Positions 14,933 to 23,228 are shown, counted from the stretch's first letter. The stretch: DNA of 32,830 nucleotides from Christensenella sp. UBA1782 (GCA_002315475.1 DCGI01000078.1:1-32830); one strand, 5' to 3'. The notes: generated from the sequence alone by a model not told the origin. Translations and numbers: made by a program.

Positions 14933-14961
14933 ATTATAAAGATTTGCATAAGAAAAGTCAA
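14933..14961 (-). promoter_or_regulatory. promoter of the giant protein gene
   Basis: Minus-strand TTGACT (14961-14956), 17-base spacer, TATAAT (14938-14933). The leader of about 60 bases contains an AT-rich palindrome near 14901-14917 and ends in a strong AAGGAGGT ribosome site. Confidence 0.82.
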
Positions 14962-15058
14962 TAGTAAAATGCAAAAATTTTTGTTTTCCCGTGACAAAAC
15001 CCGTCGAAAAAAGAAAACGCCGTCGCATTTTGCGGACAATCCTCCGCGACACTCCGTC

Positions 15059-15086
15059 TTGACAAATCGAAAAGATGTGCTATAGT
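15059..15086 (+). promoter_or_regulatory. promoter of the beta-helix gene
   Basis: TTGACA (15059-15064), 16-base spacer, TATAGT (15081-15086), 37 bases upstream of the ATG at 15123. Confidence 0.75.
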
Positions 15087-15122
15087 ACTATTATCAACGA
15101 AAGGATCTGTGAGGAATCGACC

Positions 15123-16100
15123 ATGCCGCAAAAACCGTTACTAGAATGTTCCGTTTTATCCTTCGGTGCCAAAGGGGACGGAAAAACCGACGACACCAAA
15201 GCCATTCAAAAAGCACTGAACGCCTGCCGAAAGACGGGCGGCATCATACGTTTCCCCGACGGAGAATATCTTATTTCCGCCTGCCTGATTTTGTACTCGA
15301 AACAGACTCTTTCCTTTTCCGAAAAAGCCGTCCTCAAAAGAAACTCCGACGTCAAGTACATGATTGCCGTCCACACCCTGCCGTTCGTAGGGAAATACAA
15401 CGGGACGCACGACGTCGTCATACGGGGAGGCACGTTTGACGGGAACGAAGAAATCGCCATGAAAGTAACCATGATAAACACCTGTCACGCCAAAAACGTT
15501 TTGATTGAAAACTGCTCTTTCAAAAACGGCAGAGAGTGGCATTTTATCGAACTCAATTCCACCCAAAACGCCGTCGTGCGAAACTGTCGATTCGATGCGA
15601 CGAATTATATCATCCGCGATACGGGACGGTCGGAGCTGATTCAAATCGACGTGCCGAAAGTCGGCTTGTACGGCCCCGTCTTACGCCACGGCGTGGAAAT
15701 GCCCTTCTTCCCCGACCGCACCCCCTGCGAAAACGTGAAGATACAGCACTGCTTTTTCCTCTGTGCGGGAACGCCGGCACTGGGACAACACTCGGACTAT
15801 CCCCATCACGACATCCGCTTTTTCGACAACGAAGTCGTCGGGACTTCCTCCACCGTCAAGGCGTCGAGAGGATACCTCGTCTTTATGGAAAAAACCTATG
15901 ACGTCGAAGTGTGCGGAAACCGTTTTACCTCCACCGTGGAAACCGAAAATACGGGCGTACGGGTAGCTCTCGAAAAGACGGTCTGTCACCTGCACGACAA
16001 CACGTTCGTAGGACATTTCGAACCGCTTTTTGTCGGAGGAGTTACGGCGGAAAAGAACGACTTCGAAAGAGAAACGCAACGGCAGAAAACCGCTCAATAG
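15123..16100 (+). CDS. right-handed beta-helix protein, GH28/pectate-lyase-3 type
   Basis: A 325-residue protein that starts with the VLSFGAKGDGKTDDTKAIQKAL motif typical of the N-terminal turn of glycosyl hydrolase family 28-related and pectate-lyase-3 proteins, followed by regularly spaced beta-helix rungs (DVVIRGGTFDGN, NVLIENCSFKN, NAVVRNCRFD, NVKIQHCFF, DIRFFDNEV, DVEVCGNRF). Candidate active-site residues lie in the SELIQID and ALGQHSDYPHHD stretches but I cannot assign them. No signal peptide, so it acts inside the cell on imported oligosaccharides or is exported otherwise. The start at 15123 has a GAGGAA site; an earlier ATG at 15075 lies within the promoter region. Substrate unknown. 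Confidence 0.82.
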   Translation: MPQKPLLECSVLSFGAKGDGKTDDTKAIQKALNACRKTGGIIRFPDGEYLISACLILYSKQTLSFSEKAVLKRNSDVKYMIAVHTLPFVGKYNGTHDVVIRGGTFDGNEEIAMKVTMINTCHAKNVLIENCSFKNGREWHFIELNSTQNAVVRNCRFDATNYIIRDTGRSELIQIDVPKVGLYGPVLRHGVEMPFFPDRTPCENVKIQHCFFLCAGTPALGQHSDYPHHDIRFFDNEVVGTSSTVKASRGYLVFMEKTYDVEVCGNRFTSTVETENTGVRVALEKTVCHLHDNTFVGHFEPLFVGGVTAEKNDFERETQRQKTAQ

Positions 16101-16132
16101 AAAATACTGCTTTATTCAAAAAAATAAAAAAA

Positions 16133-16162
16133 GGGTTCCCGAATCATAAGTAAGGGATACCC
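16133..16162. other. hairpin between beta-helix and EFR1 genes
   Basis: GGGTTCCC (16133-16140) and GGGATACCC (16154-16162) pair over 8 bp with a single bulged T. On the plus strand no T run follows; on the minus strand it leads into an A/T-rich run of seven T residues. Role unclear; possibly an mRNA processing or stability element between the two genes. Confidence 0.45.
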
Positions 16163-16186
16163 GAATATAATTTGTGAGGACAAACC

Positions 16187-16936
16187 ATGATACTGTATTT
16201 CACCGCTACCGGCAACAGCCGATTCGTTGCCGAACGTCTTGCCGAAAAGCTTGCCGACGAAAATATCCTTTCGATAAACGACGTCGTCAAATACGGCAAG
16301 GACAAGAATTTCTTTTCCGAAAAACCCTTCGTGGTCGTGGCACCCGTCTACGCTTGGCGGTATCCCCGTCTTGTGGAAAACTTCGTGCGGGAGGCTCGTT
16401 TTGAAGGAAGCGACAAAATTTATTTCGTTGCCACGATGGGTGCCCAATCGGGAAAAACAGCCGCCCACCTTGAAAAAATCTGTCTGAAAAAGGGTGTCAT
16501 CTACGGCGGATTCCGAGGCGTCGTCATGCCCGACGATTATGTGATTTCCTTCAAAATGCCCACCGAAGAAGAGGCAAAGAAAATCATCCGAAAAGCCCTC
16601 CCCGCCATCGACGCCGTCGCCGACGTCATCGAAAAAGGAGAAAAACTCAAACGGAAAGATTATTCGCCCTTCGATTTTCTCCTGACCGGTATCGTCAATC
16701 CCGTTTTCGTCAAGCACGCCGCTTCCGATAAAGATTATACCGTAAACGAGAATTGCGTCGGGTGCGGAGAATGCGTCGAAGTTTGTCCCGTCAACAATAT
16801 CGTCGTACAAAACGGAAGACCTGCCTTTTTACATACCTGTATCGGGTGCTGCGCCTGTATCCAACACTGCCCCGAACAAGCTCTGAACGCCAAAAAAACG
16901 GCAGAGAACGGCAGATACCTTTGCCCGAAAATCTAA
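16187..16936 (+). CDS. EFR1 family flavodoxin-ferredoxin protein
   Basis: A 249-residue fusion of a flavodoxin-like FMN domain and a two-cluster ferredoxin. The N-terminal FTATGNSRFVAERLA (residues 5-19) is the FMN phosphate loop, and VAPVYAWRYP (51-60) fits the second FMN-contact region. The C-terminal domain has two CxxCxxCxxxCP motifs (C190-C193-C196-C200 and C218-C221-C224-C228), each expected to hold a 4Fe-4S cluster. It is soluble and probably moves single electrons from ferredoxin pools to an unidentified acceptor, as assumed for EFR1 proteins in gut Clostridia. A GAGGA site precedes the ATG, and a strong two-way terminator follows. Confidence 0.92.
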   Translation: MILYFTATGNSRFVAERLAEKLADENILSINDVVKYGKDKNFFSEKPFVVVAPVYAWRYPRLVENFVREARFEGSDKIYFVATMGAQSGKTAAHLEKICLKKGVIYGGFRGVVMPDDYVISFKMPTEEEAKKIIRKALPAIDAVADVIEKGEKLKRKDYSPFDFLLTGIVNPVFVKHAASDKDYTVNENCVGCGECVEVCPVNNIVVQNGRPAFLHTCIGCCACIQHCPEQALNAKKTAENGRYLCPKI

Positions 16937-16954
16937 GCTTTTCCCCGTATAACA

Positions 16955-16990
16955 AAAGCGGTTCGACCGTATCGGTCGAACCGCTTTTTT
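16955..16990. terminator. bidirectional terminator
   Basis: A 15-bp perfect inverted repeat (16955-16969 with 16973-16987) around a 3-base loop, with A residues on the left and T residues on the right, lies between the converging EFR1 and GH109-like genes and can serve both. Confidence 0.92.
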
Positions 16991-17006
16991 ATGGGCTATG
17001 CCGTTA

Positions 17007-18221
17007 TTATATATCGTATTTTCCGCCGTTCCGTTCCCGCACGGTCTTGTACAATCCGTGGGTAAAATCGGGGACTTCCTGCGGCATGGATCCTTCGGCT
17101 ATACTCTTCTCGGAAAGGGGGGTGATACTCATCCATAAAGCGGTGTCGTACACGTCAATCGGTACCTTTCTCCCTTCGATAATACTCTCGACGAACGCCC
17201 GCATAACGAGGTAATCGATACCGCCGTGTCCTCCCGTCTTTTGCCGCCGATAGGCTTTCCAAATCGGATGTTCGTATCGTCTGAGATTTCTTCTTCCGCT
17301 TCCGAAAAAGGCGGATTGAGGTAACCAATGTTTGCCTTTCAGTCCCTCTAAGTACAAAATATCGCCGTCTTCCTGATACAGTCCTTTCGTCCCGTGTACG
17401 GTAAACTGACGGGAATAAAATCTCGGCAAACTGGTATCGAGCGTCAAGGTAATCGTTTCGCCGTTTTCGCAACGGATGACCGTCGTGACGATATCGCCCT
17501 GCTGAAAGGTCGCTTCTCGGAGCTCTTTGTCGTCGGCTTTTTTCAGGGTAACGAATTCGTGCAAACCGCACCCTTTGGAAGCGGTGGAAGTCAGCGTCAA
17601 AAACCGGTTTCCGTTATTGATACGTAAGATTTTTGCGATAGGTCCGAGTTCGTGCGTGGGATAGTTTTCGCAGTTACGGTGCAGATAGTTTTCCAAACGG
17701 TAATGTCTGTTTTCTTTCCCGAACGTAATCTCCTCTCTGAGGTCGTGCCGATACCCGCCGTCGCAGTGTACCACCGTACCGAATTTTCCCTCCTCCACCA
17801 ATTTTTTAACCATCAATTCGTACCGCCCGTAGCAGCAGTTTTCCAGCATCATACATTGCCGTCCGGTACGTTCGGCGACTTCCACCAGTTTGAAACACTC
17901 TTCGAGGTTGTACGCACCGCCCACTTCGGTCGCCACGTCCAAACCGTGTTCCATCGCCTCGATCGCCATGGGAATATGCGTTTCCCAAGAGGAAAAAATC
18001 AGCAAAGCCCGTATCCCTTCCACGTTAAAGATTTCTCGATAATCGGTAAAGCACAAGGGTTCTTTTTTCGTAATGTTCTTTACCGAACGAGCGGCACTCT
18101 CCGCGCGGTCTTGATACTTGTCGCATACGGCGAGAACTTCCACGTCCTTCATCTTTGCGACCATTCTTAATAGTCCCGCTCCTCTGTTTCCGTGTCCCAC
18201 CACACCGACTTTCAACGTCAT
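17007..18221 (-). CDS. Gfo/Idh/MocA protein, GH109 alpha-N-acetylgalactosaminidase-like
   Basis: A 404-residue NAD-dependent protein. The Rossmann start is KVGVVGHGNRGAG. Stretches such as MLENCCYGRYELM, GGYRHDLR, NYPTHELGPIA, TLDTSLPR, GGHGGIDY and ITPLSEKSIAE...VPDFT closely resemble, as I recall them, family GH109 enzymes, which cleave terminal alpha-linked N-acetylgalactosamine by a transient NAD oxidation mechanism. The YPTH motif, thought to include catalytic residues, is intact. Characterised Bacteroidota members have an export signal; this one has none, so it would act in the cytoplasm on imported glycans. The ATG at 18221 follows GGAGG. A plain sugar dehydrogenase is the alternative. 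Confidence 0.85.
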   Translation of the reverse strand: MTLKVGVVGHGNRGAGLLRMVAKMKDVEVLAVCDKYQDRAESAARSVKNITKKEPLCFTDYREIFNVEGIRALLIFSSWETHIPMAIEAMEHGLDVATEVGGAYNLEECFKLVEVAERTGRQCMMLENCCYGRYELMVKKLVEEGKFGTVVHCDGGYRHDLREEITFGKENRHYRLENYLHRNCENYPTHELGPIAKILRINNGNRFLTLTSTASKGCGLHEFVTLKKADDKELREATFQQGDIVTTVIRCENGETITLTLDTSLPRFYSRQFTVHGTKGLYQEDGDILYLEGLKGKHWLPQSAFFGSGRRNLRRYEHPIWKAYRRQKTGGHGGIDYLVMRAFVESIIEGRKVPIDVYDTALWMSITPLSEKSIAEGSMPQEVPDFTHGLYKTVRERNGGKYDI

Positions 18222-18255
18222 ACTTTATCCTCCGAAATTCCGTAATTTTTCTTGT

Positions 18256-18284
18256 AGTATAACATATTTTCGCCCTTTTTTCAA
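18256..18284 (-). promoter_or_regulatory. promoter of the GH109-like gene
   Basis: Minus-strand TTGAAA (18284-18279), 17-base spacer, TATACT (18261-18256), about 35 bases upstream of the start. Confidence 0.78.
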
Positions 18285-18334
18285 GTCATTTTCCTTTTTG
18301 TACTTTACCCATACTGAAAAAACGGGCGCAAGCA

Positions 18335-18363
18335 TTGACTTTTTCTTTTTTTTATACTAAAAT
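18335..18363 (+). promoter_or_regulatory. promoter abutting the first surface-operon gene
   Basis: TTGACT (18335-18340), 17-base spacer, TAAAAT (18358-18363). The predicted transcript start near 18370 leaves about three bases before the ATG at 18373, so the message is nearly leaderless and no ribosome binding site is seen. Confidence 0.55.
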
Positions 18364-18372
18364 ACTTTTACT

Positions 18373-19920
18373 ATGTATAAGAAGGTTCTTTGCCTTTGCG
18401 TCCTTACGTTTCTTGCTTTTTTCCTGTTCGGGTGTTCTTCTCCCGACACCGTTTCTTCGTATACCTTGCAAGAAAACGACGTCACGTACACCCTGCAACT
18501 TGCCGAGGACACCGCCACTTTCGTTCTGACGGAAGGGGAAGTCCGCTATACCGGTTCTTTTACCAAACAAAACGGCTATTTCGTTTTACAAAACCCCTCG
18601 TTCGGCTATAAGACGGTCGTTTTGTCGGGCAACGATTTTTCTTTCGTCAAAAATCCCGACGGCTTGGACGAAATACAGACCGAACAAGAGGAAACCTGTC
18701 CCCATTTGTGGAATAGCGGGAAATACACCGTCGGCAACTGCAAAACCTACGGTTACACCGTATTCACCTGCTCTTTGTGTCAGAAAACCAACACCGTTTA
18801 CGACACCGAGTACGGTACGGCGCACGATTATACCGAAAGCCATTTCGACGGTTCTTGCATCCAAAAAGGATATACCCTTTTTTCGTGTAAACGGTGCGGG
18901 TACTCGAAGCGAGAAACCGACGATTTCTATCCCGATATTCATCGTTACGAGCTGACCGATACCGTCGTGGATAACGGCTGCCAACAAAACGTTTCTTTAC
19001 AGGAACGATGCGAAGATTGTCAAAAAACGAGAACCGAAGAAGGTACCTATATCGGCACCCATCAATATAACGCGCTCGGGGTATGCAGCGTTTGCAAATA
19101 CGCCCAAAACGGACTTTCGTGCAACACGCATCCCGATGAAGACAAAGACGGTTTATGCGACGAGTGCGGTGCTTCGGTGGAAGCTTTGACCTACCTTGCC
19201 TCCCACCTTTGTTATCAAGACGGAGATATCCTTTATTTCGGTGCCTATCCGCAAAGCAAATACGACTATACGCCGACCACCGTCCGTACCAAAGGCAGAT
19301 ACGACAAAGACCTCGATTGCTACTACTACCAAAACGAAACCTTCGTGATTCGTACCTGCAAAAACGCTTCTGCCGTTTTTACCGGTGAAGTGCAAGCCGA
19401 AAAGAATAAGGAATACGTCTTTATCGTACAACCGCTCACGTGGGAGAAAGCCTCCAATACCGGCAAATACGTCTGCCGTTCGGTCATCGGTTCGGCACGA
19501 TTTTTGGACGAAGTGCAAGCGGTAAAAGTGGGGAACGACACCTATTCGAAATTACTTACCGACACCTTTGCCAACGAGTATAAAGGAAGCTCTATCCGTT
19601 TGACGATGGAGAGTTTCTATCAAAAAGCCTTTATGAACGCACAAAAAAATCTGTTCCTCGGCGACAAAATTTCTTTGGCGGACACGACGGACGTCGCTTT
19701 AATCGAAACCAAAAAAACCGTTACCGATTACGCTCTTTGCGACGTCAACAATACCGTCATTCACATCAACACGTATTCGTATGCCGACTGGTGGCTTTCC
19801 GTCCCGACCGAGGACAGTACCACGCAGGTAAAGACGGAAACCTATAACGGCATCACCGACACTTCGATTCATTCTTATAGGGGTATCGTGCCTACCCTTA
19901 CCCTTACCGCATTACCATAA
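18373..19920 (+). CDS. lipoprotein with Cys-x2-Cys repeats and DUF6273-like domain
   Basis: A 515-residue surface lipoprotein. The signal peptide ends LFGC with Cys21 lipidated. Residues about 25-108 form an unrecognised beta-rich domain. Residues about 110-275 carry Cys/His repeats (CSLC, CKRC, CEDC, CSVC) of the same style as the giant protein at 9282-14870, ending with DEDKDGLCDECG, which looks like a calcium-binding DxDxDG loop joined to a Cys pair. From about 283 to the end the ILYFGAYPQS start, the LTWEKAS segment, DWWLSVP and a VPTLTL end fit the DUF6273 family. First gene of a four-gene operon. No ribosome site and a promoter touching the ATG suggest leaderless translation. Ligand unknown. 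Confidence 0.8.
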   Translation: MYKKVLCLCVLTFLAFFLFGCSSPDTVSSYTLQENDVTYTLQLAEDTATFVLTEGEVRYTGSFTKQNGYFVLQNPSFGYKTVVLSGNDFSFVKNPDGLDEIQTEQEETCPHLWNSGKYTVGNCKTYGYTVFTCSLCQKTNTVYDTEYGTAHDYTESHFDGSCIQKGYTLFSCKRCGYSKRETDDFYPDIHRYELTDTVVDNGCQQNVSLQERCEDCQKTRTEEGTYIGTHQYNALGVCSVCKYAQNGLSCNTHPDEDKDGLCDECGASVEALTYLASHLCYQDGDILYFGAYPQSKYDYTPTTVRTKGRYDKDLDCYYYQNETFVIRTCKNASAVFTGEVQAEKNKEYVFIVQPLTWEKASNTGKYVCRSVIGSARFLDEVQAVKVGNDTYSKLLTDTFANEYKGSSIRLTMESFYQKAFMNAQKNLFLGDKISLADTTDVALIETKKTVTDYALCDVNNTVIHINTYSYADWWLSVPTEDSTTQVKTETYNGITDTSIHSYRGIVPTLTLTALP

Positions 19921-19941
19921 TTTTTCAGGAGGATTTTTATC

Positions 19942-20289
19942 ATGACAGGCGTAGACGTTTTTGAGTACAACGGGAGAGATTATCAACCGACCATGCACTT
20001 CCGAAGCTGGAGAGTGGCTTTCTTAAACTACGGAGACAGCGAAGAAGAAACCAAATTTCATCAAATGGAGCGACATCTGTTGACCGATGAAGTTTTCGTG
20101 CTTTTGCAGGGAGAAGCTACCTTGATTATCGACTTGGACAAGAAAAAACTCCCGATGGAAAAGAACAAGATTTATAACATCAAACAAGGAGTTTGGCATG
20201 CCATATTCATGAGTGAGGATGCCAAAGTGCTGATTGTGGAAGAACACAGCACCTCCACCGAGAACTCCGAATACGTCGAAGTACACTAA
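19942..20289 (+). CDS. small cupin-domain protein
   Basis: A 115-residue cytoplasmic protein with a single cupin beta-barrel: FHQMERHLLTDEVFVLLQGEATLIIDL (about residues 39-65) is the first motif and YNIKQGVWHAIFMSEDAKVLIVEE (about 77-100) the second. His40, Glu43, Glu50 and His85 are possible metal ligands, though spacing differs from textbook cupins. It has a clear AGGAGG site 22 bases after the lipoprotein stop and lies 11 bases before the next lipoprotein gene, so it belongs to the surface operon even though it has no signal peptide. A sugar- or ligand-binding regulatory role, or a sugar isomerase-like activity, is possible; I cannot choose. Confidence 0.8.
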   Translation: MTGVDVFEYNGRDYQPTMHFRSWRVAFLNYGDSEEETKFHQMERHLLTDEVFVLLQGEATLIIDLDKKKLPMEKNKIYNIKQGVWHAIFMSEDAKVLIVEEHSTSTENSEYVEVH

Positions 20290-20300
20290 AACGAGGTTTT

Positions 20301-21518
20301 ATGAAAAAACTACCCATCGCCCTTTGTACCGTCTTGACGATGCTTTTGCTATCGTCCTTTTCGGCTTGCAGCGAAAGAACGCCGAACGGCGTAACCGTTA
20401 CCTTCGATACGGGCTTTTCCGACGTCGTGACAGAACCCGTTTTCTTGGACGGCAGCGAAAAGTATATGCCGGACGAACCGTTCAAAGTCGGTTATACTTT
20501 TGACGGGTGGTACTACGACGCCGCATACACGCGGAAATTTTCGGCAACCGACGGCTTTACCCGCGATACCACGCTCTACGCAAAATGGACGGAGCGCATA
20601 CCCGATTTGCCCGATAGCGGACCGACCGAAGAAGTGGACGAAGCGGGCGTGCATTATCTCCTTTCCGGCGAAACGTATACCGTCGTGTCCTACGACGGAA
20701 CCGCCACCGATTTGGTTCTTCCCTCCACCCATAACGGGAAGCAAGTCACCAAAATCAAGTCGGGAGCTTTTACGGGCAGTTTGGCGGAATCGGTTTACAT
20801 TCCCGAAGCCGTTACCGAAATCGAAAACAACGCTTTTTCGGGTGCGTACTATATAAGCGCTTTATCGGTGCCGCCCTCCCACCCGTCCTTTTCGACGAAA
20901 GACGGTATCCTCTATTCTAAGGACGGAACCGTTCTTCTGTGCGTACCGAGAAACAACCGTACCGAATTCGCCTTGCCCGACGCGGTGACGAGTATCGGCG
21001 CATACGCTCTTGCCCGTTGCAAATGCACTTTGTCGTTCGGCAAAAATTCTTCTTGTCTGCGCTTAGGCAACTACGCCCTCGCCGCCTTTGACGGAAAGGT
21101 TATTTTGTCGAACAATATTTCCGAATTGCTCAAAAACGCCTTTACGGGAGCAACCTGTGAAATCGTCTTTGAAAACAGCGGATTGACCGCACTGGATATG
21201 GGCGACTTCGACGGCTATAACGGCGGCAAGCTCGTACTTCCCGCCAACATAGACTCCATACAAAGTCACGCCTTCGAAAACTGTACCGCCGACGTTTCCT
21301 TCGAAAGCGGTTCCAAACTGACCGCCGTTTCTTCTTACGCTTTTGCTAACTTTGCCGGCAATCTGACTTTGCCCGACTCGGTGAACTCGGTGGAAAACTA
21401 CGCTTTTCGAGGTGCCAAAGCAACGGCAAAAATTACGTTCTCCACCAAAAAATCCCAAGTAACTTTATCAAAAGATGCTTTTGCTTTGTGTAACGCCGTC
21501 GTGGAGTACGTGGAATAA
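20301..21518 (+). CDS. lipoprotein with InlB-type repeat and BspA leucine-rich repeats
   Basis: A 405-residue surface lipoprotein. The signal ends SFSAC (Cys23), with Phe at -3, an unusual lipobox. Residues about 31-97 (VTFDTGF to YTFDGWYYDAAYTRKF to TTLYAKWTE) are an InlB B-repeat/Flg_new module. From about 110 on, BspA/LRR_5 leucine-rich repeats are seen (VTKIKSGAFTG, VTEIENNAFSG, VTSIGAYALA, IDSIQSHAFENC, VNSVENYAF). BspA-like repeats are common in adhesins of gut and oral bacteria. The start has GAGG four bases ahead and the stop is three bases from the next gene. No sortase motif; anchoring is by lipid. Likely binds host or bacterial surfaces; the target is unknown. Confidence 0.88.
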   Translation: MKKLPIALCTVLTMLLLSSFSACSERTPNGVTVTFDTGFSDVVTEPVFLDGSEKYMPDEPFKVGYTFDGWYYDAAYTRKFSATDGFTRDTTLYAKWTERIPDLPDSGPTEEVDEAGVHYLLSGETYTVVSYDGTATDLVLPSTHNGKQVTKIKSGAFTGSLAESVYIPEAVTEIENNAFSGAYYISALSVPPSHPSFSTKDGILYSKDGTVLLCVPRNNRTEFALPDAVTSIGAYALARCKCTLSFGKNSSCLRLGNYALAAFDGKVILSNNISELLKNAFTGATCEIVFENSGLTALDMGDFDGYNGGKLVLPANIDSIQSHAFENCTADVSFESGSKLTAVSSYAFANFAGNLTLPDSVNSVENYAFRGAKATAKITFSTKKSQVTLSKDAFALCNAVVEYVE

Positions 21519-21521
21519 CCG

Positions 21522-23162
21522 ATGAAAAAAACCGCTCTTTGGGTGCTTCTGTTTTCTCTGCTTTTTTTGACCGCCTGCGACAAGGGGAACCCGTCCGTCA
21601 AGCAGGAACCTTCCGCCCCCGTCTGCGAACACGTTTGGACGGAGGACTTCGAAGTCACCGAAACGCCCACCGAAACGGCATCGGGTTTGCGGGAAAAATA
21701 CTGTACTCTCTGCGGCGCTTCACAACCGCAAACCATACCCTTGCTTTCTACGGAGGACTACCTCGTCGTCTATTCTCATCCCGACTGTGAGGAGAACGGC
21801 ACCAAAACCTATTCTTCCGACGAGTGGGGAGAATACGAAGTGAGCGTTGCGCCTACCGGACACCGCTACGCCGAAGAACCCGACCGCTGTACGGCGAACT
21901 GTACCGAAGACGGTTATTTTTATTACGCCTGCTTAAACTGCTCCGAAGAAAAAGAAGTTTATACCCCGCCCCTTTCCCACGACTTTACTTTTTCCCGTTC
22001 CGAAGGACCTTGTACCACCGTTTTCGTTTGTTCTCGATGCTTTACCGAAAAGAGAGTCGAAAAACACGATTTGAACGACGGTACCCACGAAAACGGCGAT
22101 TGTCTGTCGAGCGAATACGGTTATACCGTTTATTCGTGCAAAACGGCGGGGTGCGGGTATCAAAAACAAGTGACCGATACCGTCCTCACCCACGTATATA
22201 ATAAGGATACGGGTATCTGTGAACGGTGCGAACACGTCTGTGAACACGATTTTTCCCGATACGTCTGTACCGAATGCGGTTTTTCCATCGAAGCCGAACT
22301 TCGCAAAAACACCTATTATCGCTACGGCGATTCCGTCTTCTTCGGACACTATCCGCAATCCCACGTTTCGGACGAAAAGATAAAAAAAGAACTTGACGAG
22401 TCTTTCGGCGAAGCGACTTACCGCGTCAAGCTGTCGGACGGCTATTACTATTCTCGCGCCACCGTCAAAAACCAAAACCGCGTTCACATGACCTTCTCGG
22501 ACGGCGTGTCCCTTTCTTCTCTTGTTTCCAAAGAAAAAGTCTGCTATTTCCGTTGGGATCCCATCGAATGGAAAATACTGCAAACGGACGGCGACAAACT
22601 CGTTTTGGTTTCCGAAGACATCCTCTTGACGATGCCCTTCCAGTTTGAAGAAAACTGTATCACCGAAGACCTTATTGTATACGTCATGGGCGACGATGAA
22701 CAAAAATCCGACGTCTACGCCAACGCTTGGGAAAAAAGCAACGTGCGTGCCACCCTGAACGAAACGTTTCTGCAAGATGCCTTTACGCTAAACGAACGGC
22801 TCCTGCTTTCGGAATACACCGTTTCGCAAAAAGAAACGGGGTACTATACCGACAAATATCAAACCGAACAAACCGAACAAAGCGACAAGATTTTTTTGCC
22901 CTCTTTTGCGGACTATTATAATAAGGATGACGACGTAACGGCGTACGACCTCACTCGAGCCAAAAAAGTCAGCGACTATCTTCTATGCGAAAACAATACG
23001 TATGAGGACGGCAGATTTGCTTTTCTGCTCCGCTCTACCGGTTCCTCTTCCGTCAAAATCTGCACGATTTGCGCCGAAGGAAATCTCGAATACGATTCTT
23101 CGGTATGGGTTTCGTACGGAATCGCCCCTTGTCTTTGTCTTTCCCTTACCGAAAAAGAATAA
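21522..23162 (+). CDS. lipoprotein with Cys-x2-Cys repeats and DUF6273 domain
   Basis: A 546-residue surface lipoprotein and paralog of the first gene of this operon. Signal LTAC with Cys19 lipidated. Residues about 34-260 hold Cys/His repeats (CTLC, CLNC, CSRC, CERC, CTEC) with the same CTEDGYFYYAC and GHRY phrases as the giant protein. From about 268 the DUF6273 domain is clear: SVFFGHYPQS, RWDPIEWKIL, KLVLVSEDIL, NAWEKSNVRATLNETFLQDAFT, DKIFLPSFAD, and FAFLLRSTG near the end. This fold class is related by repute to lectin/FGE-like folds; no enzyme activity is evident. The ATG follows the previous stop by three bases with only a weak GGA site, so translation is probably coupled. No terminator is seen before the rpsL promoter. 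Confidence 0.85.
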   Translation: MKKTALWVLLFSLLFLTACDKGNPSVKQEPSAPVCEHVWTEDFEVTETPTETASGLREKYCTLCGASQPQTIPLLSTEDYLVVYSHPDCEENGTKTYSSDEWGEYEVSVAPTGHRYAEEPDRCTANCTEDGYFYYACLNCSEEKEVYTPPLSHDFTFSRSEGPCTTVFVCSRCFTEKRVEKHDLNDGTHENGDCLSSEYGYTVYSCKTAGCGYQKQVTDTVLTHVYNKDTGICERCEHVCEHDFSRYVCTECGFSIEAELRKNTYYRYGDSVFFGHYPQSHVSDEKIKKELDESFGEATYRVKLSDGYYYSRATVKNQNRVHMTFSDGVSLSSLVSKEKVCYFRWDPIEWKILQTDGDKLVLVSEDILLTMPFQFEENCITEDLIVYVMGDDEQKSDVYANAWEKSNVRATLNETFLQDAFTLNERLLLSEYTVSQKETGYYTDKYQTEQTEQSDKIFLPSFADYYNKDDDVTAYDLTRAKKVSDYLLCENNTYEDGRFAFLLRSTGSSSVKICTICAEGNLEYDSSVWVSYGIAPCLCLSLTEKE

Positions 23163-23199
23163 AATTACGAAAATTGAATAAAAATGTGATATTTTCATT

Positions 23200-23228
23200 T
23201 GACAAGAATAGTTGTTCTTGCTATAATA
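23200..23228 (+). promoter_or_regulatory. str-operon promoter with dyad in spacer
   Basis: TTGACA (23200-23205), 17-base spacer, TATAAT (23223-23228), an exact consensus. The spacer region contains a perfect inverted repeat, CAAGAA-TAGTTG-TTCTTG (23204-23221), which could be a regulator site. The ribosome site AGGAGG lies just ahead of rpsL. Confidence 0.85.

Noticed and set aside
14972..14983. Palindrome CAAAAATTTTTG between divergent promoters
   Set aside because: Low-complexity A/T palindrome that arises easily by chance; no second copy nearby.
18373..23162. Possible diversity-generating retroelement, since DUF6273-type folds recall variable lectin domains
   Set aside because: No reverse transcriptase, template repeat or matching variable repeat is seen in the window.
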